Shown in pieces: positions 6,258-13,088 of a stretch of DNA of 13,088 nt. A program made the position numbers and the translations under genes. Each line of letters opens with the position of its first letter. Position 1 is the stretch's first letter. The notes beneath the pieces were generated by a model that did not search any database, had not been told where the DNA came from, and worked only from the letters and a program-made list of their open reading frames with translations. Source of the DNA: Accumulibacter sp. (lineage in GTDB: Bacteria > Pseudomonadota > Gammaproteobacteria > Burkholderiales > Rhodocyclaceae). The stretch lies in assembly GCA_031264825.1 (NCBI GenBank), contig JAISDL010000220.1, forward strand, positions 1 to 13,088, in the 5' to 3' direction.

Positions 6258-6786
6258 AGATGGGGCGGTTTTCGTCGCGCTCGACCGGCTGATACTGGGG
6301 TAAAAGCAGCAGGTGGGCCAAAGGGAACCAAAGCGCCGCGCCGAGGAAGGGGCCGACGAAGTAGCCGAATCCGGGGAAACTGACGCCGAAAGAAAGACGC
6401 ACGCAGAGTTGGACGGCCTGAACGGCGATCAGGAGCGGCAGGGTCTGGAGCGCCTGCCACTTCAGCGGAAACCGCAGGACACGCTTCGAGAGCGTGACGG
6501 ACGCGTAGCAGACGACGACGTAGGCGAGCGCGTGCTGCCCCATCAGGCTCGCGTCGGCGACGTCCATGACCAGCCCGGAAACAAAGGCCGAACCCATCCC
6601 GACGTATTGCGGCTCGCGGATGCTCCAGAAAACCAGCACCAGCGCCACCCAATCCGGTATCCACAGGCGAGGGTCGGAAAAATTGGAAAAAAAGAAGTTC
6701 AGCAAAAAGGCGACGAACACGGTAAAGGCGATGAATCCCGGCCGTACCGGCAGGAGAATGCGCGCCGAGGAGTGCGTCGAGTGCAT
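6256..6786 (-). CDS. mreD: Rod-shape determining protein MreD
   Basis: A small polytopic inner-membrane protein of the elongasome that binds MreC. The 176-residue product is mostly hydrophobic with about five to six predicted membrane segments: roughly 17-34, 43-57, 64-80, 84-97, 112-128 and 137-158. Family features are the early FLLNFFF segment, the PDWVALVLVFWSIREPQYVGMGSAF stretch around residues 44-68 (quoted as PDWVALVLVFW then SIREPQ) and GLVMDVADASLMGQHAL at 71-87. The length is close to that of E. coli MreD (162). Identity rests as much on its place between mreC and mrdA as on sequence, since the family is poorly conserved. One base separates it from the mreC stop. Confidence 0.93.
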   Translation of the reverse strand: MHSTHSSARILLPVRPGFIAFTVFVAFLLNFFFSNFSDPRLWIPDWVALVLVFWSIREPQYVGMGSAFVSGLVMDVADASLMGQHALAYVVVCYASVTLSKRVLRFPLKWQALQTLPLLIAVQAVQLCVRLSFGVSFPGFGYFVGPFLGAALWFPLAHLLLLPQYQPVERDENRPI

Positions 6787-6787
6787 G

Positions 6788-7690
6788 CTATTGCCTCGCC
6801 GCGCGTTTTTTCCTGCCGGGGGAGGTCTTTGCGGCGACGAGTTCCTGCGGCAGGGGGGTGGGGTCGATCGGGTCGAGGATCATGAGTTCGCTGAAATTCT
6901 CGATTCCGGCGAGCGGAAGGCAGTAGACGCGCGCGAACGCGTGCGCGGCGTCGTGTTCGATGCTGACGACGCGCGCGACCGGAAGCCCCGCCGGAAAAGC
7001 GCCGCCGAGACCCGACGTGACGAGTTGATCGCCGTTCCGGATGTCGGCGTTGACCTGCGTGAAACGCAGTTCGAGCTGTCCGTTGCCGATTCCAAACAGA
7101 ACCGAGCGCAAACCGTTCCGCAGAATCTGCACGGGGATGGCGTGGTTTTTGTCGGTAATCAGCGTGACTTCGGAGACGTGGGGAAAAACGCGCGTGACTT
7201 GCCCGGTGACGCCGTTATAGTCGACGACGGCCTGTCCGCGGCTGATCCCGTCGATCCCACCCTTGTCGACGACGAGTTTGCGCGAAAACGGGTCGCGCGC
7301 CGAATAGAGAATGCGCGCGACCTGACCGTCCGCCTTTTTCAGCGCTCGCATGTCGAGCAGCTTGCGCAGCCGTTCGTTCTCGACTTCGAGCTGTTGAACG
7401 CGCAGAAGTTTCGCGGCGTTTTCGAGTTGAACGCGCTTCAATTGCGCGTTGTCGGCCTGGACGCGGTTCAAGCTGGAAAAATGCGCGCGGGCGTCTTCGT
7501 AAAGCGACGCCGGGGCGAACGCCAGCCGCTGAAAGGGATACATGAGCAGGGAGAGACCGCTTCGCAGAAGCTCCAGCGTCTGGAAACGCGCGTCGAAGAT
7601 GATCAGCGCGAGCGAAAGCGCGGTGTAAAAGCAAAGCAGGGCCAGCGGCGCGGGGCCGCGTTTGAAAAAGGGGGGCGCCTGATAATCCAT
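6788..7690 (-). CDS. mreC: Rod-shape determining protein MreC
   Basis: A bitopic inner-membrane protein that links cytoplasmic MreB to PBP2 and RodA in the periplasm. Of 300 residues, 15-32 form the membrane anchor; about 70-112 form a coiled coil rich in Leu, Glu and Arg (for example VQQLEVENERLRKLLDM); 122 to about 280 form the two-lobed beta domain. That domain shows VDKGGIDGISRGQAVVDYNG at 143-162, GVTGQV, and VTSGLGGAFPAGLPVA. The C-terminal tail is basic. The length is typical for betaproteobacteria (about 300; E. coli has 367). No strong Shine-Dalgarno precedes the ATG, and an upstream GTG is blocked by a stop codon. It follows mreB after a 116-base gap holding an inverted repeat. Confidence 0.96.
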   Translation of the reverse strand: MDYQAPPFFKRGPAPLALLCFYTALSLALIIFDARFQTLELLRSGLSLLMYPFQRLAFAPASLYEDARAHFSSLNRVQADNAQLKRVQLENAAKLLRVQQLEVENERLRKLLDMRALKKADGQVARILYSARDPFSRKLVVDKGGIDGISRGQAVVDYNGVTGQVTRVFPHVSEVTLITDKNHAIPVQILRNGLRSVLFGIGNGQLELRFTQVNADIRNGDQLVTSGLGGAFPAGLPVARVVSIEHDAAHAFARVYCLPLAGIENFSELMILDPIDPTPLPQELVAAKTSPGRKKRAARQ

Positions 7691-7751
7691 GCGTTTACGC
7701 AGCGAAAAAGTGGAACACGCCTATATCCGCTTCCTCCACGGGAAAGCGCCG

Positions 7752-7777
7752 ACCCGAAGACCGTCCGGCTTTCGGGT
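7752..7777. terminator. Inverted repeat between mreB and mreC
   Basis: ACCCGAA at 7752-7758 pairs with TTCGGGT at 7771-7777 around a 12-base loop that can pair partly with itself. On the + strand the stem is followed by TTTT, so its terminator-like side faces against the operon. In mreB mRNA it would be a hairpin without a U-tract, perhaps a processing or stability element that sets mreB apart from the rest of the operon. Function is inference. Confidence 0.35.
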
Positions 7778-7810
7778 TTTCAGAATTTTGAGAGTTTCGA
7801 GAGTTTTCAA
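7777..7810. repeat. Short quasi-repeats at the mreB stop
   Basis: Four consecutive units of about 9 bases (TTTTCAGAA, TTTTGAGAG, TTTCGAGAG, TTTTCAATC) run across the mreB stop codon at 7807. They may be slippage products; no function is evident. Confidence 0.4.
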
Positions 7811-8865
7811 TCCGACACAAAGATGCTTCCGAGTTTATCCACGCGCTCGAGCGCCATTCCGCACCCGCGCGCAACGCAGGTCAGCGATTCTTCCGCGACG
7901 ATGACCGGCAGGCCGGTCTCTTCCATCAGGAGCCGGTCGAGGTCGTGCAGGAGCGCGCCGCCCCCGGTCAGCACCATGCCTTTGTCGGCGATGTCGGCGC
8001 CGAGTTCGGGCGGGGTTTTTTCGAGCGCGGATTTCACGGCGGAAACGATCGCGTTGAGCGGTTCGGTCAGCGCTTCGAGAATTTCGTTGGAAGAAATCGT
8101 GAATTTTCGCGGGATGCCTTCGGCCTTGTTGATGCCCGAAACTTCCATCTCGCGCACTTCGGCGCCGGGAAAGGCGGAACCGATCTTTTTCTTGATGTGC
8201 TCGGCGGTATTTTCGCCGATCAGCATTCCGTAATTGCGGCTGATGTAATTGATGATCGCTTCGTCGAGTTTGTCGCCGCCGACGCGAACCGACCCCGCAT
8301 AGACCATACCGCCGAGCGAAATGACGCCGACTTCGGTCGTGCCACCGCCGATGTCGACGACCATCGACCCGGTCGGCTCTGAAACGGGCAAGCCCGCGCC
8401 GATCGCGGCGGCCATCGGCTCCTCGATCAGAAAAACGCGGCTCGCGCCGGCGCCGACCGCGGATTCACGGATCGCGCGACGCTCGACCTGCGTCGAGCCG
8501 GAAGGAACGCAGATCATGATGCGCGGACTCGGCGACAAAAGCTTCGAGTCGTGAACCTTGCGTATGAACTGCTTGAGCATCTCTTCGGTGAAAGTGAAAT
8601 CCGCGATGACCCCGTCTTTCATCGGACGAATCACGGTAATCGACCCCGGCGCCTTGCCGAGCATCACCTTGGCGTTCTGGCCGACCGCCTGGATGATTTT
8701 GCTGGCGTTGGGGCCGCCCTCTATCCTGACCGCGACGACGGAAGGCTCGTCGAGAACGATGCCCTTGCCGCGTACATAGATCAATGTATTGGCCGTACCG
8801 AGGTCGATCGCGAGGTCGTTCGCGAAATAACCGCGCAAGAAATTGAAGCGTAGAAAGCTGAACAT
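7807..8865 (-). CDS. mreB: Rod-shape determining actin homologue MreB
   Basis: An ATP-binding actin-family protein that polymerises under the inner membrane and steers lateral wall synthesis. The 352-residue product carries the actin/Hsp70 fold motifs: phosphate 1 (DLGTANT, 21-27), a connecting motif near VPSGSTQVERRAI (120-132), phosphate 2 (DIGGGTTE, 171-178) and the adenosine motif (LTGGGALL, 299-306). The first 14 residues (MFSFLRFNFLRGYF) form an amphipathic, Phe/Arg-rich membrane anchor. I chose the ATG at 8865 because homologues begin a short distance before NDLAIDLG; a TTG eight codons upstream (8889) also opens the frame but would extend the anchor. It is the first gene of the rod-shape operon and diverges from gatC across 99 bases. 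Confidence 0.97.
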   Translation of the reverse strand: MFSFLRFNFLRGYFANDLAIDLGTANTLIYVRGKGIVLDEPSVVAVRIEGGPNASKIIQAVGQNAKVMLGKAPGSITVIRPMKDGVIADFTFTEEMLKQFIRKVHDSKLLSPSPRIMICVPSGSTQVERRAIRESAVGAGASRVFLIEEPMAAAIGAGLPVSEPTGSMVVDIGGGTTEVGVISLGGMVYAGSVRVGGDKLDEAIINYISRNYGMLIGENTAEHIKKKIGSAFPGAEVREMEVSGINKAEGIPRKFTISSNEILEALTEPLNAIVSAVKSALEKTPPELGADIADKGMVLTGGGALLHDLDRLLMEETGLPVIVAEESLTCVARGCGMALERVDKLGSIFVSD

Positions 8866-8912
8866 TCCGAATATCCGTAAAACCAGCAAAACCTGTGGCT
8901 GGAAAGCTGTTC

Positions 8913-8941
8913 ATGATACCCTATACATCTTCCATTTTTAA
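8913..8941 (-). promoter_or_regulatory. Candidate sigma70-type promoter of the mreB operon
   Basis: On the - strand, TTAAAA (8936-8941, 4 of 6 matches to TTGACA) and TATCAT (8913-8918, 5 of 6 matches to TATAAT) are separated by exactly 17 bases, in the AT-richest part of the mreB-gatC gap. Transcription would begin about 40 bases before the mreB ATG. On the + strand TATACA (8922-8927) could serve gatC, but its -35 match is poor. Confidence 0.5.
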
Positions 8942-8964
8942 CATTTTCGCAGTTTCGCACCCCT

Positions 8965-9255
8965 ATGTCGCTCACTCTGGATCAGGTACGCCGGATCGCC
9001 TATCTGGCGCGGATGGAAATCAGCGACGCCGAGGCGGAATCGACGCTCGAAACGATCAATGAAATCTTCCTTGATTTGATCGAGCCTATGCTGGCCGTCG
9101 ATACGCGCGGCGTCGAGCCGATGGCGCACGCGCAGGACCTCACGCAGCGGCTTCGCGCCGACGTCGTCACCGAAACCGACCACCGCGAAGCCTTTCAGGC
9201 GATCGCGCCGGAAACCGAAGCCGGACTTTATCTCGTACCGAGGGTCGTCGAATGA
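8965..9255 (+). CDS. gatC: Asp/Glu-tRNA amidotransferase subunit C
   Basis: The small subunit of GatCAB, which turns Glu-tRNA(Gln) and/or Asp-tRNA(Asn) into the amide forms; GatC wraps around GatA and stabilises its contact with GatB. The 96 residues fit the family: SLTLDQVRRIAYLARMEIS at the N-terminus, a helical middle with LETINEIFLDLIEPMLAVDT, then GVEPMAHAQDLTQRLRADVV, and the C-terminal GLYLVPRVVE. No ribosome site is visible before the ATG at 8965 (bases just upstream read CGCACCCCT), which is odd for the first gene of a unit. It ends in an ATGA overlap with gatA. Confidence 0.95.
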   Translation: MSLTLDQVRRIAYLARMEISDAEAESTLETINEIFLDLIEPMLAVDTRGVEPMAHAQDLTQRLRADVVTETDHREAFQAIAPETEAGLYLVPRVVE

Positions 9256-10727
9256 TCGCGCGGACGCTGATCGAACTCTCGGGCGCGTTGAAAAGGCGCG
9301 AGATTTCGAGCGTCGAACTGACGCGCCTCTACCTCGACCGGATCGAACGCCACAATCCGAAGCTCAACGCGTTCATAACGCTCGACCCGGAAAGAAGTCT
9401 CGCGCAGGCGAAACGAGCCGACGCGCGTATCGCCGCCGGAGAGGCGGGTGCCTTGACGGGAATTCCCCTGGCGCAGAAAGATATTTTTTGCGCCAAGGAC
9501 TGGCGGACGACTTGCGCTTCCAGGATGCTCTCCAATTTCGTCAGCCCTTACGACTCGACGGTCGTCGAGCGCTTCAACGCCGAAGGCGCCGTCCTCTTGG
9601 GCAAGACCAATATGGACGAATTTGCGATGGGTTCTTCGAACGAGACTTCGCATTTCGGTTCGGCGCGAAACCCCTGGGATACGGAACGCGTTCCGGGGGG
9701 GTCGTCGGGCGGTTCGGCCGTCGCCGTCGCGGCGTCGCTTGCGCCCGCGGCGACGGCGACCGATACGGGCGGCTCGATTCGCCAGCCGTCCGCGCTTTGC
9801 GGCCTGACGGGAATCAAACCGACCTACGGCGTCGTTTCGCGCTACGGGATGATCGCGTTCGCTTCGTCGCTCGACCAAGGCGGCCCGATCGCGCGCACCG
9901 CCGAAGATTGCGCGCTCCTCTTGAGCACGATGGCCGGCTTCGACGAACGCGATTCGACGAGCCTCGACCGCCCGAAAGAAGACTATTCGCGCGAACTCTC
10001 TTCCGAAAAAGGCGGGAAGCCGCTCGCAGGCTTGCGGATCGGACTGCCGAAGGAGTTCTTCGGTGAGGGCTGCGCGCCGGATGTCATGAACCGCGTCACC
10101 GAAGCGCTCGCGGTCTATCGGAGCCTCGGCGCGGAAACCTGCGAAATCAGCCTTCCGAACATGCGGCTTTCGGTTCCGGTGTATTACGTGATCGCTCCGG
10201 CCGAGGCCAGCTCGAATCTTTCGCGCTTCGACGGCGTACGCTACGGCTACCGTGCGCCGGAATACGGCGACATCGACGACATGTACGTCAAAACGCGGGC
10301 GCAGGGTTTCGGCGCCGAGGTCAAGCGGCGCATTCTGATCGGAACCTACGTGCTTTCGCACGGTTATTACGACGCCTACTACCTCCAGGCGCAGCGCGTC
10401 CGCCGCCTGATCGCGAACGACTTTTCCGAAGCCTTCGCACGCTGCGACGTCATCGCGGGACCGACGAGTCCGACGACGGCGTTCCGAATCGGCGAGAAAA
10501 TCGCCGATCCCGTACGGATGTATTTGTCGGACATTTACACGATCGCCGTCAATCTGGCGGGCTTGCCGGGGCTGTCGCATTCCTGCGGTTTTTCGGAAGG
10601 GCTTCCGGTCGGCCTCCAGTTGATCGGCGATTATTTTTCCGAGGCGCGCCTTTTGAACGTCGCGCACCGTTTTCAGCGGGCGACCGACTGGCATCTGTCG
10701 CGTCCGGCCAAATTCGGCGACGTGTGA
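9252..10727 (+). CDS. gatA: Asp/Glu-tRNA amidotransferase subunit A
   Basis: The amidase subunit, which releases ammonia from glutamine (or asparagine) and passes it through a channel to GatB. The 491-residue amidase-signature protein has the Ser-cisSer-Lys triad: K76 in LAQKDIFC, S151 in PGGSSGGS and S175 in TDTGGSIRQPS. The signature block GKTNMDEFAMGSSNETS (117-133) and DQGGPIARTAEDCALLL are also typical. The length is normal. GAGGG at 9240-9244 lies 7 bases before the ATG, inside gatC, and the genes overlap by four bases. Usually gatB follows directly; here it does not, so the catalytic partner must be encoded elsewhere. Confidence 0.97.
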   Translation: MIARTLIELSGALKRREISSVELTRLYLDRIERHNPKLNAFITLDPERSLAQAKRADARIAAGEAGALTGIPLAQKDIFCAKDWRTTCASRMLSNFVSPYDSTVVERFNAEGAVLLGKTNMDEFAMGSSNETSHFGSARNPWDTERVPGGSSGGSAVAVAASLAPAATATDTGGSIRQPSALCGLTGIKPTYGVVSRYGMIAFASSLDQGGPIARTAEDCALLLSTMAGFDERDSTSLDRPKEDYSRELSSEKGGKPLAGLRIGLPKEFFGEGCAPDVMNRVTEALAVYRSLGAETCEISLPNMRLSVPVYYVIAPAEASSNLSRFDGVRYGYRAPEYGDIDDMYVKTRAQGFGAEVKRRILIGTYVLSHGYYDAYYLQAQRVRRLIANDFSEAFARCDVIAGPTSPTTAFRIGEKIADPVRMYLSDIYTIAVNLAGLPGLSHSCGFSEGLPVGLQLIGDYFSEARLLNVAHRFQRATDWHLSRPAKFGDV

Positions 10728-10755
10728 GCGCCGATTCAGGACGATCACTCGGCGC
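10728..10755. repeat. Inverted repeat just after gatA
   Basis: GCGCCGA at 10728-10734 pairs with TCGGCGC at 10749-10755 across a 14-base loop, immediately after the gatA stop codon. No T-run follows, so it is not a clear intrinsic terminator. It may still separate gatCA from the next gene, whose start is 15 bases further on. Confidence 0.35.
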
Positions 10756-10770
10756 GCGAGAATCCCGGAC

Positions 10771-11403
10771 ATGACGCAAAAAATCGACGCTGCGTCCTAC
10801 TTGATTCGCGTCCTTTACAGGACTTCGAGTCTCGTTTCGAGATTCGCCGACTTTCTGGCGCAAAGAGAAGAGTACCGATCGATGCTTTCAAATTGCGCCG
10901 CGACGGCAAAAATAAAAAAAAGTGGAATTCATTTCAAAAAACGCGCCGACTTATCCGTCGGCGATCATTCAATCCTCGAAGGGTCGGTCTTTTTTGAAAG
11001 AGAAGGCGCCTGTCTCAGCGTCGGCGACAGAAGCTTCGTAGGCGCGTCCATTTTTTCCTGCGCGGAGAGAATACAAATCGGTAACGATGTGCTGATCGCT
11101 TTCGGCGCCGTCGTCACGGACCACGATTCACACGCGATCGACTTTGCGCATCGAAAAAACGACGTGTGTCTCTGGTATGCGGGAGAAAAAGACTGGACGT
11201 ACGTCAAGACGGCGCCCGTGACCATCCGCGACAAGGCGTGGATAGGGATGAACGCGCTGATTCTCGAAGGCGTGACGATAGGCGAAGGCGCCGTCGTCGG
11301 AGCCGGCGCGGTCGTCACTCGCGACGTTCCGCCGTGGACGCTCGTCGCCGGCAATCCGGCGTGCGTCGTTCGGACGCTCAACCCGTCCGATTCCGCGCGA
11401 TAA
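10771..11403 (+). CDS. Hexapeptide-repeat O-acyltransferase (LbH family)
   Basis: Probably transfers an acetyl group from acetyl-CoA to a sugar hydroxyl, like WbbJ or maltose acetyltransferase relatives. Of 210 residues, 1-50 are a helical, basic N-terminus unlike the core. From about 55 onward, hexapeptide turns form a left-handed beta helix (LSVGDHSI, LSVGDRSFV, IQIGNDVLI). H118 in TDHDSHAID is the likely catalytic base, in a loop that runs to WYAGEKDW. The C-terminal coils VTIRDKAWIGMNALI, GVTIGEGAVVGAGAVVT and VPPWTLVAGNPACVVR are classic for the family. It follows gatA by 43 bases and leads a three-gene run with a methyltransferase and an epimerase, which points to surface-glycan decoration. 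The ribosome site is weak. The acceptor is unknown. Confidence 0.85.
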   Translation: MTQKIDAASYLIRVLYRTSSLVSRFADFLAQREEYRSMLSNCAATAKIKKSGIHFKKRADLSVGDHSILEGSVFFEREGACLSVGDRSFVGASIFSCAERIQIGNDVLIAFGAVVTDHDSHAIDFAHRKNDVCLWYAGEKDWTYVKTAPVTIRDKAWIGMNALILEGVTIGEGAVVGAGAVVTRDVPPWTLVAGNPACVVRTLNPSDSAR

Positions 11404-11417
11404 CTTTAGTGCGTGAG

Positions 11418-12302
11418 ATGTGCGGCGTCTGCAATGAAATGATGAACGCTTATCCGATGTCGTGGGAGGACGCCGTCGCGTGGCTGCGCGCGCAGCCTGA
11501 ACAACGCCAACTCGTGCGCGACTGTTTTTTCGACGACCCTTTGTTGTCGGCGGCCGAGCGCTACCACGCGAGTACCGAGTGGTCCGCGGTCAGGGCTTTT
11601 TTGCCGCCGCATCCGGGGAAAGCGCTCGACCTCGGCTCGGGGCGCGGAATCGCGGCGTTCGCGCTGGCGCGCGACGGTTGGGAGACGACGGCGATCGAGC
11701 CGGATCCAAGCGATCTCGTCGGCGCCGGGGCGATCCGCACACTGGCTCGTCAGGGCGGCGTAAAGATCGGCGTCGTCGAGGCGTGGGGTGAGCGGTTTCC
11801 TTTCGACGACGGGAGTTTCGACCTCGTCCACGCGCGCCAAGCGCTCCATCACGCGAAAAACCTGAAAAACCTTTGCGCCGAAATCGGCAGGGTGCTGAAA
11901 CCCGGAGGACTGTGCATCGCGACGCGCGAACACGTCGTGAGTTCGCACGACGACCTGCCCGCCTTTCTCGCCTCGCACCCCTTGCACGCGCTCTACGGCG
12001 GAGAGAACGCTTTTATGCTAAACGAGTACGTTGGCGCGCTCTCGAACGCGGGTCTCGACATCCGCCGCCTTTTGTCGCCGCTGGAGTCGGACATCAACCT
12101 CTACCCGGACACCCTTGCGGACGCGCGCAAGCGGCTCGCGGCGAAGCTGCGGCTCGCCTTGCCCGAAGGCTTCCTGAACCTGCTCCTTCTCTGGCGCGGT
12201 CGGCTGAGCGACGCGCCGGGACGTCTCTATACCTTCGTTTGCACGCGCCTTCCCAAAGAAGAAGGAACGGGGAAACCTCTCGTCGAAAATGGTTTTCGAT
12301 GA
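11418..12302 (+). CDS. Class I SAM-dependent methyltransferase
   Basis: Transfers a methyl group from S-adenosylmethionine; the substrate is unknown, perhaps a sugar or glycan intermediate given its neighbours. Counting from the ATG at 11418, the 294-residue product has motif I ALDLGSGRG (69-77), acidic E94 ending the second strand (TTAIEPD), a FDLVHARQALHHAKN block near 135-149, and RVLKPGGLCIATREH, together a Methyltransf_11-type core. About 60 residues precede the core (SWEDAVAWLRAQPEQRQLV and following); a C-terminal helical extension contains DARKRLAAKLRLALPEGF. The start is uncertain: ATGs at 11418, 11439, 11442 and 11457 and a GTG at 11409 are all in frame, and none has a strong ribosome site. 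The frame is open back to 11166, but that part overlaps the acyltransferase. It starts 14 bases after that gene and overlaps the next by ATGA. Confidence 0.85.
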   Translation: MCGVCNEMMNAYPMSWEDAVAWLRAQPEQRQLVRDCFFDDPLLSAAERYHASTEWSAVRAFLPPHPGKALDLGSGRGIAAFALARDGWETTAIEPDPSDLVGAGAIRTLARQGGVKIGVVEAWGERFPFDDGSFDLVHARQALHHAKNLKNLCAEIGRVLKPGGLCIATREHVVSSHDDLPAFLASHPLHALYGGENAFMLNEYVGALSNAGLDIRRLLSPLESDINLYPDTLADARKRLAAKLRLALPEGFLNLLLLWRGRLSDAPGRLYTFVCTRLPKEEGTGKPLVENGFR

Positions 12303-13088
12303 AAAAAAGCGTATTCATCACGGGCGTTTACGGTTTTCTGGGTTCTTGGTGCGCCGACTTTTTTTCCGCGTCGGGCTTTGACGTCGTCGGCATCGGGTCC
12401 GCTTCGAAGAAAGGTCGATGTTCTGACCCTGTCGCCTTGTCGGGCGCCGTCGAAGGCGCCGTGACAACGCAGGCGCTCGACCTTGCCACGGAACGCTTCG
12501 GCGTCCCGTACGCTCTCATTCATTGCGCGGGCGGCGCTTCAGTCGCGTTTTCCTACGAAAACCCCAGGGAAGATTTTCTGCGTACCGTCGGATCGACGGC
12601 GGAAGTCCTCGATTTTTTGCGTCGGCACACTTCGGTCCGCCTCGTCTATCCGTCGAGCGTCGCCGTCTACGGCGCCGCCGCGCGCGTCCCGATCGTCGAA
12701 GCGCAACCGTGCGCGCCCGTCTCTCCGTATGGGCACCACAAGCATCTGGCCGAGCAGCTTTGCCGCGCCTACGCGGACGAATGGAAGTTTCCCGCCGCGA
12801 TCGTCCGTTTTTTCTCCCTCTACGGCGAGGGTTTACGCAAACAGTTGTTGTGGGACGCCTGCCGCAAGGCGGCACAACGAAACTTTTCCTTCTTCGGTGT
12901 GGGCGACGAGACGCGCGACTGGATGTCGGTGCGCGACGCGGCGCGCTTGACCGCGCTGGCCGTCGACCACGCGGCGCCCGATTGTCCGACGGTCAACGGC
13001 GGGACGGGCGACGGAATGCGCGTGAAAGAGATGCTCACCGAGGTCGGGCGTCTCTTCGACCCAGGGTTGTCACCCGTATTTTCCGGCG
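12299..13088 (+). CDS. NAD-dependent epimerase/dehydratase (partial, 3' end missing)
   Basis: An extended short-chain dehydrogenase that probably acts on a nucleotide sugar. The 263 visible codons begin MKKSVFITGVYGFLGSW, containing the NAD-binding TGxxGxxG (8-15). The rest of the fold follows: HCAGGASVAF (75-84), VYPSSVAVYG (116-125, with the catalytic Ser), YGHHK (Y144 and K148 of the YxxxK pair), VRFFSLYGEG, and GDETRDWMSVRDAARL, the usual late signature of sugar epimerases and dehydratases. The substrate cannot be read off; UDP-glucose 4-epimerase-like, dTDP-sugar or GDP-sugar members share these motifs. It overlaps the methyltransferase stop by ATGA, so the two are translationally coupled. 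The window ends before its stop codon. Confidence 0.88.
   Translation, partial: MKKSVFITGVYGFLGSWCADFFSASGFDVVGIGSASKKGRCSDPVALSGAVEGAVTTQALDLATERFGVPYALIHCAGGASVAFSYENPREDFLRTVGSTAEVLDFLRRHTSVRLVYPSSVAVYGAAARVPIVEAQPCAPVSPYGHHKHLAEQLCRAYADEWKFPAAIVRFFSLYGEGLRKQLLWDACRKAAQRNFSFFGVGDETRDWMSVRDAARLTALAVDHAAPDCPTVNGGTGDGMRVKEMLTEVGRLFDPGLSPVFSG

Noticed and set aside
4272..6383. A 703-codon + strand frame opposite mrdA
   Set aside because: It is a shadow of mrdA caused by high GC content at third positions. It is rich in Arg, Asp and Val with no domain, while the opposite strand encodes a full PBP2.
6566..8233. A 555-codon + strand frame opposite mreB, mreC and mreD
   Set aside because: It crosses gene boundaries on the other strand, has the composition of an antisense shadow and has no recognisable fold.
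8866..8889. TTG start eight codons upstream for mreB
   Set aside because: The ATG at 8865 puts the amphipathic MreB N-terminus at the usual distance before NDLAIDLG. The TTG has no better ribosome site.
10728..10755. Intrinsic terminator after gatA
   Set aside because: The 7-bp stem has a 14-base loop and no T-run, so I list it only as an inverted repeat.
9228..10772. A 514-codon - strand frame opposite gatA
   Set aside because: Antisense shadow of gatA; its Arg-rich composition and its ends follow gatA.
11166..11417. 84-codon upstream extension of the methyltransferase
   Set aside because: It overlaps the acyltransferase in another frame and reads as an Arg-rich low-complexity string. The protein-like part begins near 11418.

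Overview
The window is GC-rich, densely coded bacterial chromosome. Divergence of gatC-gatA from a contiguous mreB-mreC-mreD-mrdA-rodA-rlpA run, together with a MreB N-terminus of the type seen in betaproteobacteria, suggests a betaproteobacterium. That placement is inference from gene order and remembered family sequences; no search was run.

Left end (1-355): the leader-distal end of a CRISPR array that continues off the left edge. Repeats are 37 bases and end in ATTGAAAC on the + strand, with 34-36 base spacers. The array mixes two repeat versions whose hairpin stems differ by compensatory changes. A repeat worn down to 7 bases sits exactly where the version changes. The last repeat is degenerate and stops 17 bases short of the folA stop codon. 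No cas gene is in the window.

373-1859, - strand: thyA then folA, the thymidylate and tetrahydrofolate pair. Upstream of thyA, 1860-2142 has no convincing gene. It is AT-richer than its surroundings and holds inverted repeats.

2143-8865, - strand: the rod-shape cluster in transcription order mreB, mreC, mreD, mrdA (PBP2), rodA, rlpA. Spacing is very tight: 116, 1, 10, 3 and -4 bases. The genes encode the actin-like scaffold, its membrane partners, the elongation transpeptidase and glycosyltransferase, and a septal or outer-membrane lytic lipoprotein. A candidate sigma70-type promoter lies 48 bases before mreB.

8965-10727, + strand: gatC and gatA, two of the three subunits of the tRNA-dependent amidotransferase, overlapping by ATGA. 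gatB does not follow.

10771-13088, + strand: a hexapeptide acyltransferase, a SAM-dependent methyltransferase and a sugar-nucleotide-type SDR epimerase/dehydratase (cut by the right edge). They look like one transcription unit, probably the start of a surface-glycan or modified-sugar locus; the pathway cannot be named from what is visible.

The genes are mostly ordinary housekeeping genes. The least ordinary parts are the mosaic CRISPR array, the structured block upstream of thyA, and the replacement of gatB by a glycan-type cluster.
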